DNA from: Tetradesmus obliquus
Lineage: Eukaryota > Chlorophyta > Chlorophyceae > Sphaeropleales > Scenedesmaceae
Reading direction: 5' to 3'
Assembly: GCA_030272155.1 (NCBI GenBank)
Contig: CP126196.1
Coordinates: 2,046,001-2,110,000, forward strand
DNA: 64,000 nucleotides
Both the position numbers and the translations under genes were made by a program. Positions within the stretch are counted from its first letter, which is position 1. Every line of letters begins with the position of its first letter. This document shows positions 31,855-41,947 of this stretch, piece by piece. A model generated the notes under the pieces. It was given only the letters and a program-made list of their open reading frames with translations, searched no databases and was not told the DNA's origin.

Positions 31855-33464
31855 GTGGCGCTGCGTGCTGTTGTTATTTGTGTCATGTTTGACCCGGCCG
31901 TGACCAGTGTGCCTTTCATGACCACCATCGTGGACAGCACAGGACTGGTCATCTACTTTCATATTGCCAAGTGGTGAGTGCCGCTGCGCTCTGTTGTTAT
32001 CTGTGGCAAGTTTGACCCGGCCGTGACCAGTGTGCCTTTCATGACCACCATTGTGGACAGCACAGGGCTTGTGATATACTTTTACATCGCAAAGTGGTGA
32101 GCGCGGCTCTTTTTTTGTAAGTTTTACATGTCACATTTGATGTGGCAGTGAGCAGCGTTCCTTTCATGACCACCATCGTGGACAGCACGGGGCTTGTGAT
32201 ATACATCTACATCGCCAAGTGGTGCGCGCGGCTCTTTACTTGAATCTGTTGCGTCATATGTTTGATCGGCAGTGACCAGCGTGCCTCATGACCACCATTG
32301 TGGACAGCACAGGGCTTGTGATATACATTGACATCGCCAAGTGGTAAGCGCGGCTCTTTACTTTTGTTTTGTTGCGTCAAAGTTTGACCCGGCCGTGACC
32401 AGCGTGCCTTTCATGACCACCATCGTGGACAGCACAGGACTGGTCTTCTATTTTTATATTGCCAAGTGGTGAGTGCGGCGCTGTATACTGCTATTGTCTC
32501 ATGCTGGTTGCTGCTTGCTGGGAGGTGTCGCAAAGCAGCAGCAGCAGCAGGAACAATTGCGTACAGTGCTGGTTTTGTTCCACAGTACAGGGTGGCTGCC
32601 GTGCGGCAATGATGCACAGCTTTCAGCTTGTGTTTGTGTTGATGCTTGCCTCTTACAGTAGTAGAAGTAGTAGTAGTAGTGAACACACTCCTGGTCCATT
32701 GAGACCTCTCTAAACACCAGGTCAGGCTGTGGGATCATATTCCTACATGCAGCTGCATCATCTAGCCTGCCTGTCAAGTGCCTGAATTCTGTCCCTCGCT
32801 GATCCCTTGCGGTGCCATGGATTTGCCACTGCTATGCAAATGTAGGATGCTGGGCATCCACTCAGGCGAGCCGGTTCACTAACAGCTGCAGCTGCTGCAG
32901 CCGCGGCTACCCAGTACAGCGGCAGCAGCAGCTGATGGATGCAGGATGTGGCATACTTCTACAAGCTGATGCCTTGCAGCAGCCGGCACACTGTACAGCC
33001 GCGCAAGGGTGACCAGCGTCAGCGAATGCCCGTTGGGTGATTTTCAGCATTGCTTCTTGGTTGGTCAGGGTAGGGTGTAGCGTAGATGGCGAAGGTTCAT
33101 GAGCTTTGTGTGACACAAACACGGCTGGGTTTTTCGTGTGCCACTGGTGCTGAATAGATTGGATTGTTTTGGTGCTGTTACAGGTGTACATTACGCATGC
33201 AGCTTTGTCGTTGCAGCCTAGTGGTGCTCCCTGGTGCCTCAGGCAGGCATGAGGTCTGCCTCAAACACAGTTCATGTTGCATGTGGCGGTAGCACAGTTT
33301 CCTATTGTTCACTTCTGTACTGATGTGTTGTGTTCGCTGCAAAGCGAATCAATGGCTCACGGGGCTGCCCTAATGGGGAGATGCAAGGCCCGCAGACACC
33401 AGATTGTCACTCTACCTTTCAACATGTAACATCATCAATGAAGATAATGCCTTAAAAGAACATG
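31855..33464. other. 3' flank of the transporter gene and intergenic region
   Basis: The first 600 bases are the echo array. Beyond about 32475 there are short triplet runs (CAG near 32540; AGT near 32660) and no supported coding region. A further exon of the transporter could lie here but I cannot place one. A minus-strand TGTAA at 33182-33178 could serve the intronless gene. Confidence 0.4.
31888..32472 (+). repeat. Five donor-side echoes of transporter exon 5 (about 123-bp period)
   Basis: The exon end from FDPAV to IAKW (real copy 31765-31851) recurs with starts at 31888, 32011, 32136, 32261 and 32383, spacing 122-125. Copies 2, 3, 4 and 6 keep the full reading frame; copy 5 has small deletions. 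Differences are mainly synonymous (copy 3 versus copy 1: eight synonymous, no replacement changes). Confidence 0.93.
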
Positions 33465-34523
33465 TCAGCAAGCAGTGCTTGCGGCTTTTATTCCACAGCG
33501 CAGTAAAACCACAAACAACATCACAACAGCGACACCACAGGAAGTAGCAAACGCCCCAAAAACTGCGCCCAGCGCACCTGTGAATATTGCATACACATCG
33601 TCATAACTCTGGGCGCGCATGAGTATAAAAGATACTGTATTGTTAGCCTTTGTGACTGTACGGTATGTGTTCAGCAAGCCAAGTGCACCCACTTCAACGC
33701 CTTCAGCACATACATAGGAGGAGAAATTGCGGGGTACAAGGTATCCTGGACCCCCACCCTGATCATCGCAAACACGCTTGCTCAAACATTCAGCTGTCTC
33801 ATTGGTTTGGCTCACTTTCAACCAAATGGCAAATTCACCAACTGCAAGCCGTAGCGTGCCATTGGCTATTGGCCCAATGAATTTGCCCATGCCATTTTTC
33901 AGGTTATAGGGTGAGCTGACCAGGAAGGTGGCATCTGCCCATGAAATGTTGCCGTTCACATAATACAATGCCGATGTTGCTGTGTCGTTGTATGACACCA
34001 CCGTTGCTCCACCACCTGTAGTGACCAACAAGTTTTGCATGCCCATGGATGTGAAAAGTTCAAAGGACCTGTAGGGCTCCCCTTCTTGGAAAGGCCTGAA
34101 CTGGTTTTCGTAACCTTCCAGAGTACGGGGCGGCTGTTTGTTGGTGATGACATCTGTGACATTGTCGGAGGTGTACCAACCTTTCACTACCCCACATGCA
34201 TCCAGGTCCCGCAGGTGTTTGTCGACAGATGTTACTGGCGTGCAACAATATAACCCACACGACCAGAAGAAGCGATTTGCAACAATGGCATTGTATCCAC
34301 CTGCCTTCCCTTCCAGGCAGATGGCGCCGGGAGACGTAGAAGCCACCAAAGCCAGCGCATCCTTTTTGTAGGTATGATCCATGCTCTGGGCAAGGCCTCC
34401 AGCGTAATGTGCCAGGCCCATCAGAGCGAAAGTTGTGAGCACCCCAGCTATGAAGGCGTACCAACCCAGGCCAGACGCATCAAGCCCAGGCAGCAGGCTG
34501 CACTTGCGTCTTGCCCCTGACAT
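33465..34523 (-). CDS. Intronless two-pass N-glycosylated membrane protein, unknown family
   Basis: A single uninterrupted frame of 352 residues from ATG at 34523. A hydrophobic helix near the N-terminus (GWYAFIAGVLTTFALMGLAH) acts as signal anchor. It is followed by a long, mostly polar domain of about 270 residues with seven N-glycosylation sequons (NVT, NDT, NIS, NGT, NET, NFS, NNT) and many Cys. A C-terminal helix follows (GAVFGAFATSCGVAVVMLFV). The expected topology is a lumenal or extracellular loop between two membrane anchors. It lacks the triplet runs, introns and echoes of its neighbours. A GCATGCAG acceptor-like site lies shortly upstream at 34546-34539, so a 5'-UTR intron is possible. 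I do not recognise the family. Confidence 0.75.
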   Translation of the reverse strand: MSGARRKCSLLPGLDASGLGWYAFIAGVLTTFALMGLAHYAGGLAQSMDHTYKKDALALVASTSPGAICLEGKAGGYNAIVANRFFWSCGLYCCTPVTSVDKHLRDLDACGVVKGWYTSDNVTDVITNKQPPRTLEGYENQFRPFQEGEPYRSFELFTSMGMQNLLVTTGGGATVVSYNDTATSALYYVNGNISWADATFLVSSPYNLKNGMGKFIGPIANGTLRLAVGEFAIWLKVSQTNETAECLSKRVCDDQGGGPGYLVPRNFSSYVCAEGVEVGALGLLNTYRTVTKANNTVSFILMRAQSYDDVYAIFTGALGAVFGAFATSCGVAVVMLFVVLLRCGIKAASTAC

Positions 34524-35885
34524 GGCACACCCAGTATTTGCTGGCCTGCATGCGGACAGGAAAGACAGGAACTTGAGGGTGCAACTACACTGTAAACTAG
34601 ATGAAAATATACAGCTCCTGATTTTTTTGTCTTCAGATACTTTCCTAGAGAACGCTGTGTAGAGGTGGCACCGCTCTGTAGTGTTACAGTACTGCGAGGC
34701 AAGGCTGTCACTGCTGGTCTTGCTGCACGCAGCCTGCACGCTATCACGTGCAGCAACAACTAAGTTTGATCGGATGGGCTGCCACAGCTGCAGAAAGCCC
34801 CGCAAGCACCTTCTGAGCCTGCAGCGCAAAACCAGTGGGTGACCTGCGGGGCAGCAGCTGCTGCAAGCAGATACTGCCCCAAACCCATCCAGCTGCTCAC
34901 CTGAGAAGAGTAGCTGTTACTTGGCAGGATGCAATGTGTGGACGTTCCTACATACCAGGTTCACATGTGAAGAGTAGCTGTTACTTACCTGGTATGGTTC
35001 ACATGTGAACCTGGTATGTAGGAACGTCCACACATTGCATCCTGCCAAGTAACAGCTACTCTTCTGCTGTACAGCAGCAGCAGCAGCAGCGCCAATGCAG
35101 CAGCACCAGTAGTGACAGTAGGCGATTACGCTGAGGCAATATACCTGGTTTGGAACGCAAGGTAAGGGTTGTCTGTCACTGTTGAAGCACCCAGCACGAC
35201 CGAAATAGGAGTGGTCACCAACCTGATTCTTTGCAGTCTGCACATGCGGTCTACACACGTGCTCAGGGTTATTGCAGGCAATGTTCGTTGATGCTGCTTC
35301 AACGCATCAGACGTGAGTGGAACTAAACTCTGGGAAAGATGAGCGTTTGTTGATTATAGACACCTCCGATCCCACCCAAGGCTTGCCAACCTTTGAAGGA
35401 CCACCGCGGCGCGGTTCCGCAGGACGGGCCGCACAGCAAGTACGTTGCACCCCTACAGCGTGCAAAAACAGGAGCAGAGGCCCAGCCAACCGCAAGGGCA
35501 GCCTGGCACTGACTCAACAGCGGGACGACAAACGTGTGTGTGGGGACCAGCCGTACCACACCACACACTGCTACAGCACACACAGCAACCTTCTCCCTGC
35601 GTAAGTGAATTTAGCAAACCCGTGTGACCCCTGCTGGCCATGCAGCCCATGCAAACCCGACACATGCACCACTGTTAGCCTGAGGAGACATGAGGAGACA
35701 AATGACTCTTGTAACAGTGCTGCCAGGATAATGTCAACGATGTAAGCGTTTGCAAGTTAAAAGTCTTCAAAGCATTTTTGGCCCGCCTGACAGGGCGAGG
35801 CGCGGCAATTGCACACTGGGAAGCGCTTCGGTACTAATTTTGTGTCGCGGCCAGCCTGATGAATTGAGGCTACAATAAAGCCAAT
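34524..35885. promoter_or_regulatory. Divergent upstream region with perfect hairpin
   Basis: This lies between the start of the intronless membrane protein (minus) and the GNAT gene (plus). It contains the 67-bp perfect inverted repeat listed separately and a short (CAG)n run at 35077-35090. No coding region is supported. Confidence 0.4.
34905..35064. repeat. Perfect 67-bp inverted repeat (hairpin)
   Basis: The left arm 34905-34971 is exactly the reverse complement of the right arm 34998-35064, with a 26-base spacer (34972-34997). I compared both arms base by base and found no mismatch. The spacer begins with a repeat of part of the left arm (GAGTAGCTGTTACTT), a sign of local duplication. 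It could be a long-hairpin small-RNA precursor, a foldback MITE or a recent inversion-duplication. The transcribed strand is unknown. Confidence 0.95.
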
Positions 35886-37136
35886 ATGGCGCTCATTTCT
35901 GGGATCGGCACTATGAATGGGACTAGCTGTCAGAGGCATGGGATAGCATCAGGCAGGCCTGCTCAGCCAAGTTTGCGCCCAGGCAGCTTGGCAGGCAGCA
36001 GTAGACGATGCTTGAAGGTAGCAGCAACAGAAACGCTCATTAAGAAGCCCAAGCTGTCCTACGTGGGACTGCAGCTGGCCACAAGTAAGCCTCGACCTGT
36101 GTGTGAATGGAACAGCTTAGCCACAACAAGTGACCAGGCCTAGTGTGCATTTCACACCATGCATCGAGCTTACCGCGCAGTCATAGGCCTTACTATGCTC
36201 CAATAGAGCCGGTTATCGTGCTAAGCATGTCAGTGTGCGAGTTCATCTTGCTGCTGCACCTGTCATGCTCATGAGCAGCTGGCCATCACTGCCACTCGAT
36301 GGTGCTGCCTACTTTTGCATCCTCTAGCACCAACCAACATGCTACCCGCAAGCCTGCAAGCCTTTGTCTATCTTCACAAGTTATCCTGCAAGCATCTTAT
36401 GCACCAATGCGCGTACCTAAGGCCCCTTGTTGGTTGCAACCTGCAGAGCTGCACACTGGAGATGGCGTGTGTACAGACAAGGCGCTCCTGAATGATCGCC
36501 TCACAGGCGGCAGCACCTTGGCAGTACCGCCCCCTCCAATCATATCAAAGCCAGATGCAGAGTTTCTAGCGCTGGGTTTAGAGTTTGTTGAGACACGGGA
36601 CGGCATCAAGATAACAGAGCTGAATGAGCTGTTTGAAAAAGTAAGAGAGGCAGCAGTAAGGGATAAGCGGGGTATGCTTGCACATTGCTGCGCCAGCTGC
36701 TGCGAGGGTGCGTAAAGGCACAGCACCAGCAACATGCAGCTGCAGGTGTTACGGGCAAGCAGCTGCAAATCAACTTCGCCTGATTGTCACGGCTGCAAGC
36801 TGAACAGGCCTGCTGCACCTGCAGCAGCACCTGCAGCAGCGTTCGGTGCAACTGCACGGAGGTCAGTCCACAGCAGCAGCTGACCAGCACTATCTACGGC
36901 AACAGCCATCGCTGCATGTCATATGTGCTACGCTTGCATGTGGTGCGCAGCTGCACACTGCAAGCTCCTCTGCCCTTGCTTGTCAACAGAACCATTTGTC
37001 TGCACACCCTCCTGGCACTGCTGCCGCTGCTGCTGCCGCTGCCGCCACCCTTGCTGCTGCTGCTGCCGCCAGGTGAGCTTCCCGCGCCGTGATCCTGGTC
37101 GGCTGCGCGTGGCGTTGAATAACACGCACCGCCTGA

Positions 37137-37183
<47 letters not shown>

Positions 37184-37764
37184 GTCCAGGTGGGCTTCCC
37201 GCGGCGCGACCCTGACCGGCTGCGTGTTGCGCTGGACAACACGCACCGCCTGATCTGGATCCGCAGCCTGAAGCAGAGCCGTGTGGCGCGCCTGGGGCAG
37301 CTGCTGGGCTTTGCAAGGGCCACCAGTGATGGCGTGTTCAGCGCCACCATCTGGTGAGTGGGGCTTCGGAAGCTGTGGTTCTGATGTTGCAGGCAGTCAG
37401 AGCAGTGCTGTGGAGTGCTGGGTGGTGTGTTCTGGAGCTCGGCTGCTTTGCTACACAGCAAGCATCGCCGCGGTGGTCATGGTGTCATGCATAACGCAAG
37501 CCTTTGCTCAGCAGCGCTGATGCAGCTAGGGCAGCGTGGCGCGCCTGGGGCAGCTGCTGGGCTTTGCAAGGGCCACCAGTGACGGCGTGTTCAGCGCCAC
37601 CATCTGGTGAGGCGCCAGGCGTGCTTGCTTTTGTGTTGCCTGCTGTGCCTTGCTGTGGTGTTGTGCTGACGCGGCGCGCCACCAGCGGCGGTGCTCGGCG
37701 TGTTCAGCGCCACCAACTGGCAAACGCCAGCAGTGAGATGTGAGACTCAGCAACTGAGGTTGTG

Positions 37765-37808
<44 letters not shown>

Positions 37809-38804
37809 AGGGATGTTGCCGTGTCGCCGGCGTGGCAGCGCAGCGGGCTGGGCAAGGGCATGATTGAGCGGCTGACACAGCAGCTGGTGCAGGACGGCAT
37901 CAGCACCATCACGCTCTACGCAGAGCCGCAGGTGAGGGGGCGTTACTGCTTGCAGCGCTGCTGGGTGCGGCATTGTTTTGGAGACATCGGTAGTGTTTGA
38001 GGGTCCTGGCAACAGCTGACAGCATCAGCACCGTCGCGCTGTATGCACAGCCGCAGGTGAGGGCCCTGGCTGTTTGTGGGCATAGCTTGTGATATGGTAA
38101 GGGTGTCTGCTGCTGTCGCACCATCTCTGACTGCATGTTGGGTCCCGGCACCAGCTGGTGCAGGATGGCATCAGCACCATCACGCTCTACGCAGAGCCGC
38201 AGGTGAGGGGGCGGTGCTGGTTGCAGCGCTGCTGCTTGCGGCATTGGCTGAAGAGACTTCGGTAGTGTTTGTGGGTCCTGGCGCTAGCTGACAGCATCAG
38301 CACCGTCGCGCTGTATGCACAGCCGCAGGTGAGGGGCGTGACTGTTTGTGGGCATAGCTTGTGATAAGGTGAGGGTGCCTGCTGCTGTCGCACCATCTCT
38401 GACTGCATGTTGGGTCCTGGCACCAGCTGGTGCAGGATGGCATCAGCACCATCACGCTCTACGCAGAGCCGCAGGTGAGGGGGCGGTGCTGCTCAGCGGC
38501 ACGTTGTGTGTGGCGGGAGGGGGTCCCTGCTGCGTTTGGCAATTCTTTCAGCGCAGGGTGGTGTGTGGGTCGGTCCTGGCACCAGTTGGTGCAGGATGAC
38601 ATCAGCATCAGTAGGATAAGTTTGTTCCAACACACACCCTCCTTGCAGAATGCGCGTGATGCCATTGTGTTGCTGCTGCTGCTCTTGCTGCTGCAGGTGG
38701 TGGGCCTGTACAAGAAGCTGGGGTTTGTTGATGACCCTGAGGGCATCCGGGGCATGGCCTTCCAGCGCAAGCGCAAGGACAAGAAGGGCATGGGCCTCTT
38801 CTGA
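35886..38804 (+). CDS. Plastid GNAT N-acetyltransferase (NSI/SNAT type)
   Basis: Exons with matching phases: 35886-36084, 36447-36640, 37190-37353, 37811-37931, 38697-38804; 261 residues. The N-terminus (MALISGIGTMNG...SLAGSSRRCLKVAATET) is Ser/Arg/Ala-rich and suits a chloroplast transit peptide. The catalytic part reads GIKITELNELFEKVGFPRR, LIGMARATSD-like LLGFARATSDGVFSATIW, DVAVSPAWQRSGLGKGMIER (acetyl-CoA binding motif RSGLGKG), TITLYAEPQVVGLYKKLGF and DDPEGIRGMAFQ. This order matches plant plastid GNATs described as serotonin N-acetyltransferase and as NSI/GNAT2 Lys/N-terminal acetyltransferase. The true substrate cannot be told from sequence. Exons 3 and 4 follow (TGC)n tracts. Introns 2-4 and the 3' flank hold echoes. 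Confidence 0.88.
37072..37139 (+). repeat. Acceptor-side echo of GNAT exon 3
   Basis: CCAG followed by VSFPRRDPGRLRVALNNTHR copies the real start at 37190 (VGFPRRDPDRLRVALDNTHR). It reads in frame for 23 codons with several synonymous differences, then runs into (CTG)n. Confidence 0.88.
37528..37727 (+). repeat. Donor-side echoes of GNAT exon 3
   Basis: A near-identical copy of the exon end (VARLGQLLGFARATSDGVFS plus ATIWTGAGG-like donor) lies at about 37533-37610. A shorter degenerate copy (GVFSATNW) lies at about 37675-37725. Confidence 0.88.
38020..38612 (+). repeat. Alternating donor-side echoes of GNAT exon 4
   Basis: The exon end TITLYAEPQ (real end 37931) recurs at about 38155-38203 and 38427-38475. 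A second variant (TVALYAQPQ) occurs at about 38026-38058 and 38292-38328. The order real-B-A-B-A implies that a composite unit of about 270 bases was later duplicated. A truncated copy lies at 38583-38612. Confidence 0.88.
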
Positions 38805-38845
38805 GCCAGTGGCAGCAGCAGCAGCAGCGGAACAGCAAAGCAACA

Positions 38846-39392
38846 GAGGTCATGGGCCTCTTCTGAGCCAGTGGCAGCAGCAGCAGCAGCAGCCGAACAA
38901 CATAGGAATAGGAGGTCATGGGCCTCTTCTGAGCCAGTGGCAGCAGCAGCAGCAGCGGAACAGCAAAGCAACAGAGGGCATGGGCCTCTTCTGAGCCAGT
39001 GGCAGCAGCAGCAGCAGCGGAACAGCAAAGCAACAGAGGTCATGGGCCTCTTCTGAGCCAGTGGCAGCAGCAGCAGCAGCGGAACAGCAAAGCAACAGAG
39101 GGCATGGGCCTCTTCTGAGCCAGTGGCAGCAGCAGCAGCAGCGGAACAGCAAAGCAACAGAGGGCATGGGCCTCTTCTGAGCCAGTGGCAGCAGCAGCAG
39201 CAGCAGCAGCAGCCGAACAACATAGGAAAAGGAGGGCATGGGCCTCTTCTGAGCCGGCAGCAGCAGCAGCAGCAAGGACAAGCAGGGCATGGGGCTCTTC
39301 GGAGCCGGCAGCAGCAGCAGCAGCAGCAAGGACAAGCAGGGCATGGGGCTCTTCGGAGCCGGCAGCAGCAGCAGCAGCAGCAGCAGCAGCCA
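38846..39392 (+). repeat. Nine 3'-flank echoes of the GNAT last exon with (CAG)n spacers
   Basis: The terminal codons GMGLF plus stop (real 38788-38804) recur about every 52-73 bases near 38849, 38916, 38977, 39038, 39100, 39163, 39236, 39287 and 39340. The first seven keep TTCTGA. In the last two TGA is GGA, so KDKQGMGLFGAGSSSSS reads through. Confidence 0.9.
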
Positions 39393-41285
39393 GGAGGTGT
39401 GTCGAGTTGAGGGCTGCGCGGCTGCACTGGTCCGTGCTGTGCAATTGTATGCTTTGCAAACGGTACTGGCATGTGTCGTTGCATTAATTGCCCTGGGAAC
39501 ATGGTTGGCAGTTGTGCAGCTGCGGATGGCTTGGCTTCATCTGTGTTTGTATATAATTCAGGGGAGGACTATGATGGTGTTGCACATCATGCGGTTGTGC
39601 TGGCAGCAGCGTAGTATCTGACGGCCGGCCTGCACAGTTCTTGACAGTCGACATCCGGCACAACAGGCTGTGCAGCAGCAACCCTGTGTGACTGATGTTT
39701 GAGCATGTGCTGCTGCTAATGGCAGTACAAAGTGTGGCTGTTGTTGGCGCCACAGCACCAGCTGAGTGGGCAAGTTTCACACCTGACAAAGGTAGCGTTG
39801 TGGGACGCATTCGTTACGGTGTGTGGTTTTCAGCGTGTTTATCACAAAATGGCTCGTCTTTGGGCTGTGTGCTGATGCAGTAGGTAGCAAGTGCAAGCTA
39901 TGCACTGTGAGCGCGAGAGAGTGTGTGGGTGTGCAGCATTCTTTGCCTGCTTTGCACAGCCTGCCAGGGGGCGGTGCTGTGCTGTGCAGTCATGGTATTG
40001 TAGGACTCGTGGTGTGTATGCAGCGATGCCCTTCAGCCTATTGGCGTTGCAGGAGCGTTGATCAAGCGTTGACCGTCATGACGCTGATTGTCATGACATG
40101 ATTGCTGTTTGAAAATTTGGAAGGGTTTTAAGTGACGCAAGGCCTTGGCCTGACCCGCACCATGTGTAAGTCAAACTAAAACATGTGACTGGCCAAGGGG
40201 GGGCACTCCAGAAAGTCCAGGACAGCATCACCAAAAACTGAAACAGGGCCCAGCCCCCCCCCCCCGCCCTCACCCCAAAAAGTTGCGTGTATAGGCACGT
40301 TACTTGATAATTTGTTATCATGTAGCTAATACTAGACGACATAGGAGCAGAAGCAGGAGCTGCACATGCTAATCTGAGGTGCGGCAGCCACGGTGGCCTT
40401 TCGGGGGACCACTTCTTGCCATGTGAGTGCGCATTATGTTGCATGATGCTTATGCTTGTAATGAATGCAATTCGGCAACTTTCTTTATATGTAGCTGATT
40501 TGATAGGTGTTTACGGCCTGAGCTGTGTTCATGCGTGTTTCAGGGACCATTCTGCCGATCTGATCTGGCTCAAAAAAATTGCTGTTGCTGGGGTTCGACG
40601 TGTGGTCAGTCCATTGCCAGCTGCTCCACATGTCTGTGAATGTCCACTGGTAATATTTACGTGTGGAAATGATAGAACATGATATCAGCTTTCAAATGAG
40701 CTTGCTCTGGCTTCAATCAAGCTCCTGACCAAAGTTAGACAACTTGAGACAAAAAGTGACCGGCCCCCCAGACACCCCCCCCCCCCCAAAAAAAGGCCTC
40801 AGATTCCCCTCAAAAAATGACAGTAGTTATTTGTAATAACATATAACATATCCTGAAGTTTTTAGGAGGAAAGGAATGATGGTGCTGTCAGTGGACGGAG
40901 TGCCCCCCCCTTGGACTGGCGGGCATGTATCCACCTGAGCCAACTGCAATTCTGTACAACTGGCACCAGCTATATGGCTTGATGGGTAACATGATGATGA
41001 TGAACTGGCACCAGCAGCAGCCAGCAGCAGCTGCGGCACGCCTTGATCATGAATCCTTATAGAATACATTCGTTGAGGTGTACGTTCTGCGACGCTTTAC
41101 ACGAACAGAAAGCTTCCCCTTGGAGGGTCAGTAACCCCAGCCGCTCAACAAACTCTGAGAGCTCAACTCTGCAGGACTGTCACCCCATGCAGGCAGGGTG
41201 CAGGATGTCAAGGAGTGCTTGTACATGCTGCCAAGGCTGGCAGCATGCACTTGGACAACCGCGCAGAGCCCAGCATGCAATTGCA

Positions 41286-41304
41286 TTACATTGCATTACA
41301 TTAC
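41286..41304 (-). terminator. Candidate clustered TGTAA poly(A) signals for the DHHC gene
   Basis: Three overlapping or adjacent minus-strand TGTAA motifs lie within 20 bases, about 650 bases beyond the stop at 41948. Clustering makes chance less likely than for a single match, but use is unproven. Confidence 0.35.
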
Positions 41305-41835
41305 ATGCTCCACTCAACGAGGAGTGGGAACCCCAGTCAGGATGCACCCTGTCGAACAATGCCCAACACACAAGCCCAAAGCAATGGACGAATCAATCAA
41401 AGAACCAGGCGCCCTGCCATCAACAGCAGAAGTGCTGTTGGTTGCGTCAAAGCGCGCTAGCCCAGCACATCAACATTTCGTTTCATGCAGCATTTAATAT
41501 AGCATGCAGCATGCCAAGGCACCTCGAGCGCTCGTGTGCTAGCAAAAGCAAGTGCCACAGGACGCCTGCTTTCACTGTGTGTACCAAAGCCCAACACAGC
41601 ATGATGCATGCCATCCCAAAACAAACACATAAACAGCAGCACAGCGCTCTTCCGCACAGCTCTCATGCACAGCTGGCCGCCGCCCTCCTAACCGCCTCAC
41701 TCAGGCAGCATCACTTCAATGCACTTGTCAACAGCACGGATGTGCATGCCTAGCATATCCACACCCCGTGCTGCCGCAGACAACAAACTGCAAGGCCGTA
41801 CACTTGCAGACATGCTGCGTGGCTCACTCCGCATC

Positions 41836-41897
41836 TTCCCTGCCTGACGCCCAGGAGCCCTCACTCTGCCTGCTCTTGGCATCATGCGGCAAGCATC
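41836..41897 (-). repeat. 3'-flank echo of the DHHC last exon
   Basis: About 60 bases copy the coding end (real 41945-42010, encoding [18 protein letters not shown] plus stop). The copy differs at a few bases and lies just after the real stop. Confidence 0.88.
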
Positions 41898-41947
41898 ATC
41901 AATGCAACCATACTGGCCAGAGAACATGCAATAACTCGTTTCCTGGC

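Larger units (their letters stand above)
39393..41947. other. Intergenic region between GNAT and DHHC genes (convergent)
   Basis: No gene is supported. It holds C-rich tracts (about 40250-40265 and 40765-40790) and repeated TTACATTGCA near 41285-41305, which on the minus strand gives several TGTAA motifs about 650 bases after the DHHC stop. The last part (41836-41896) is an echo of the DHHC terminal exon. Confidence 0.4.

Noticed and set aside
38846..39392. Regularly spaced repeats resembling a CRISPR array
   Set aside because: Spacers are CAG runs and near-identical, the repeat is a copy of a coding end with its stop codon, and the genome is eukaryotic.
38459..39502. 347-codon minus-strand frame over the GNAT 3' flank
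   Set aside because: It is antisense to a tandem repeat with (CAG)n; the frame is open because the unit length and composition exclude stops. There is no domain and no splice support.
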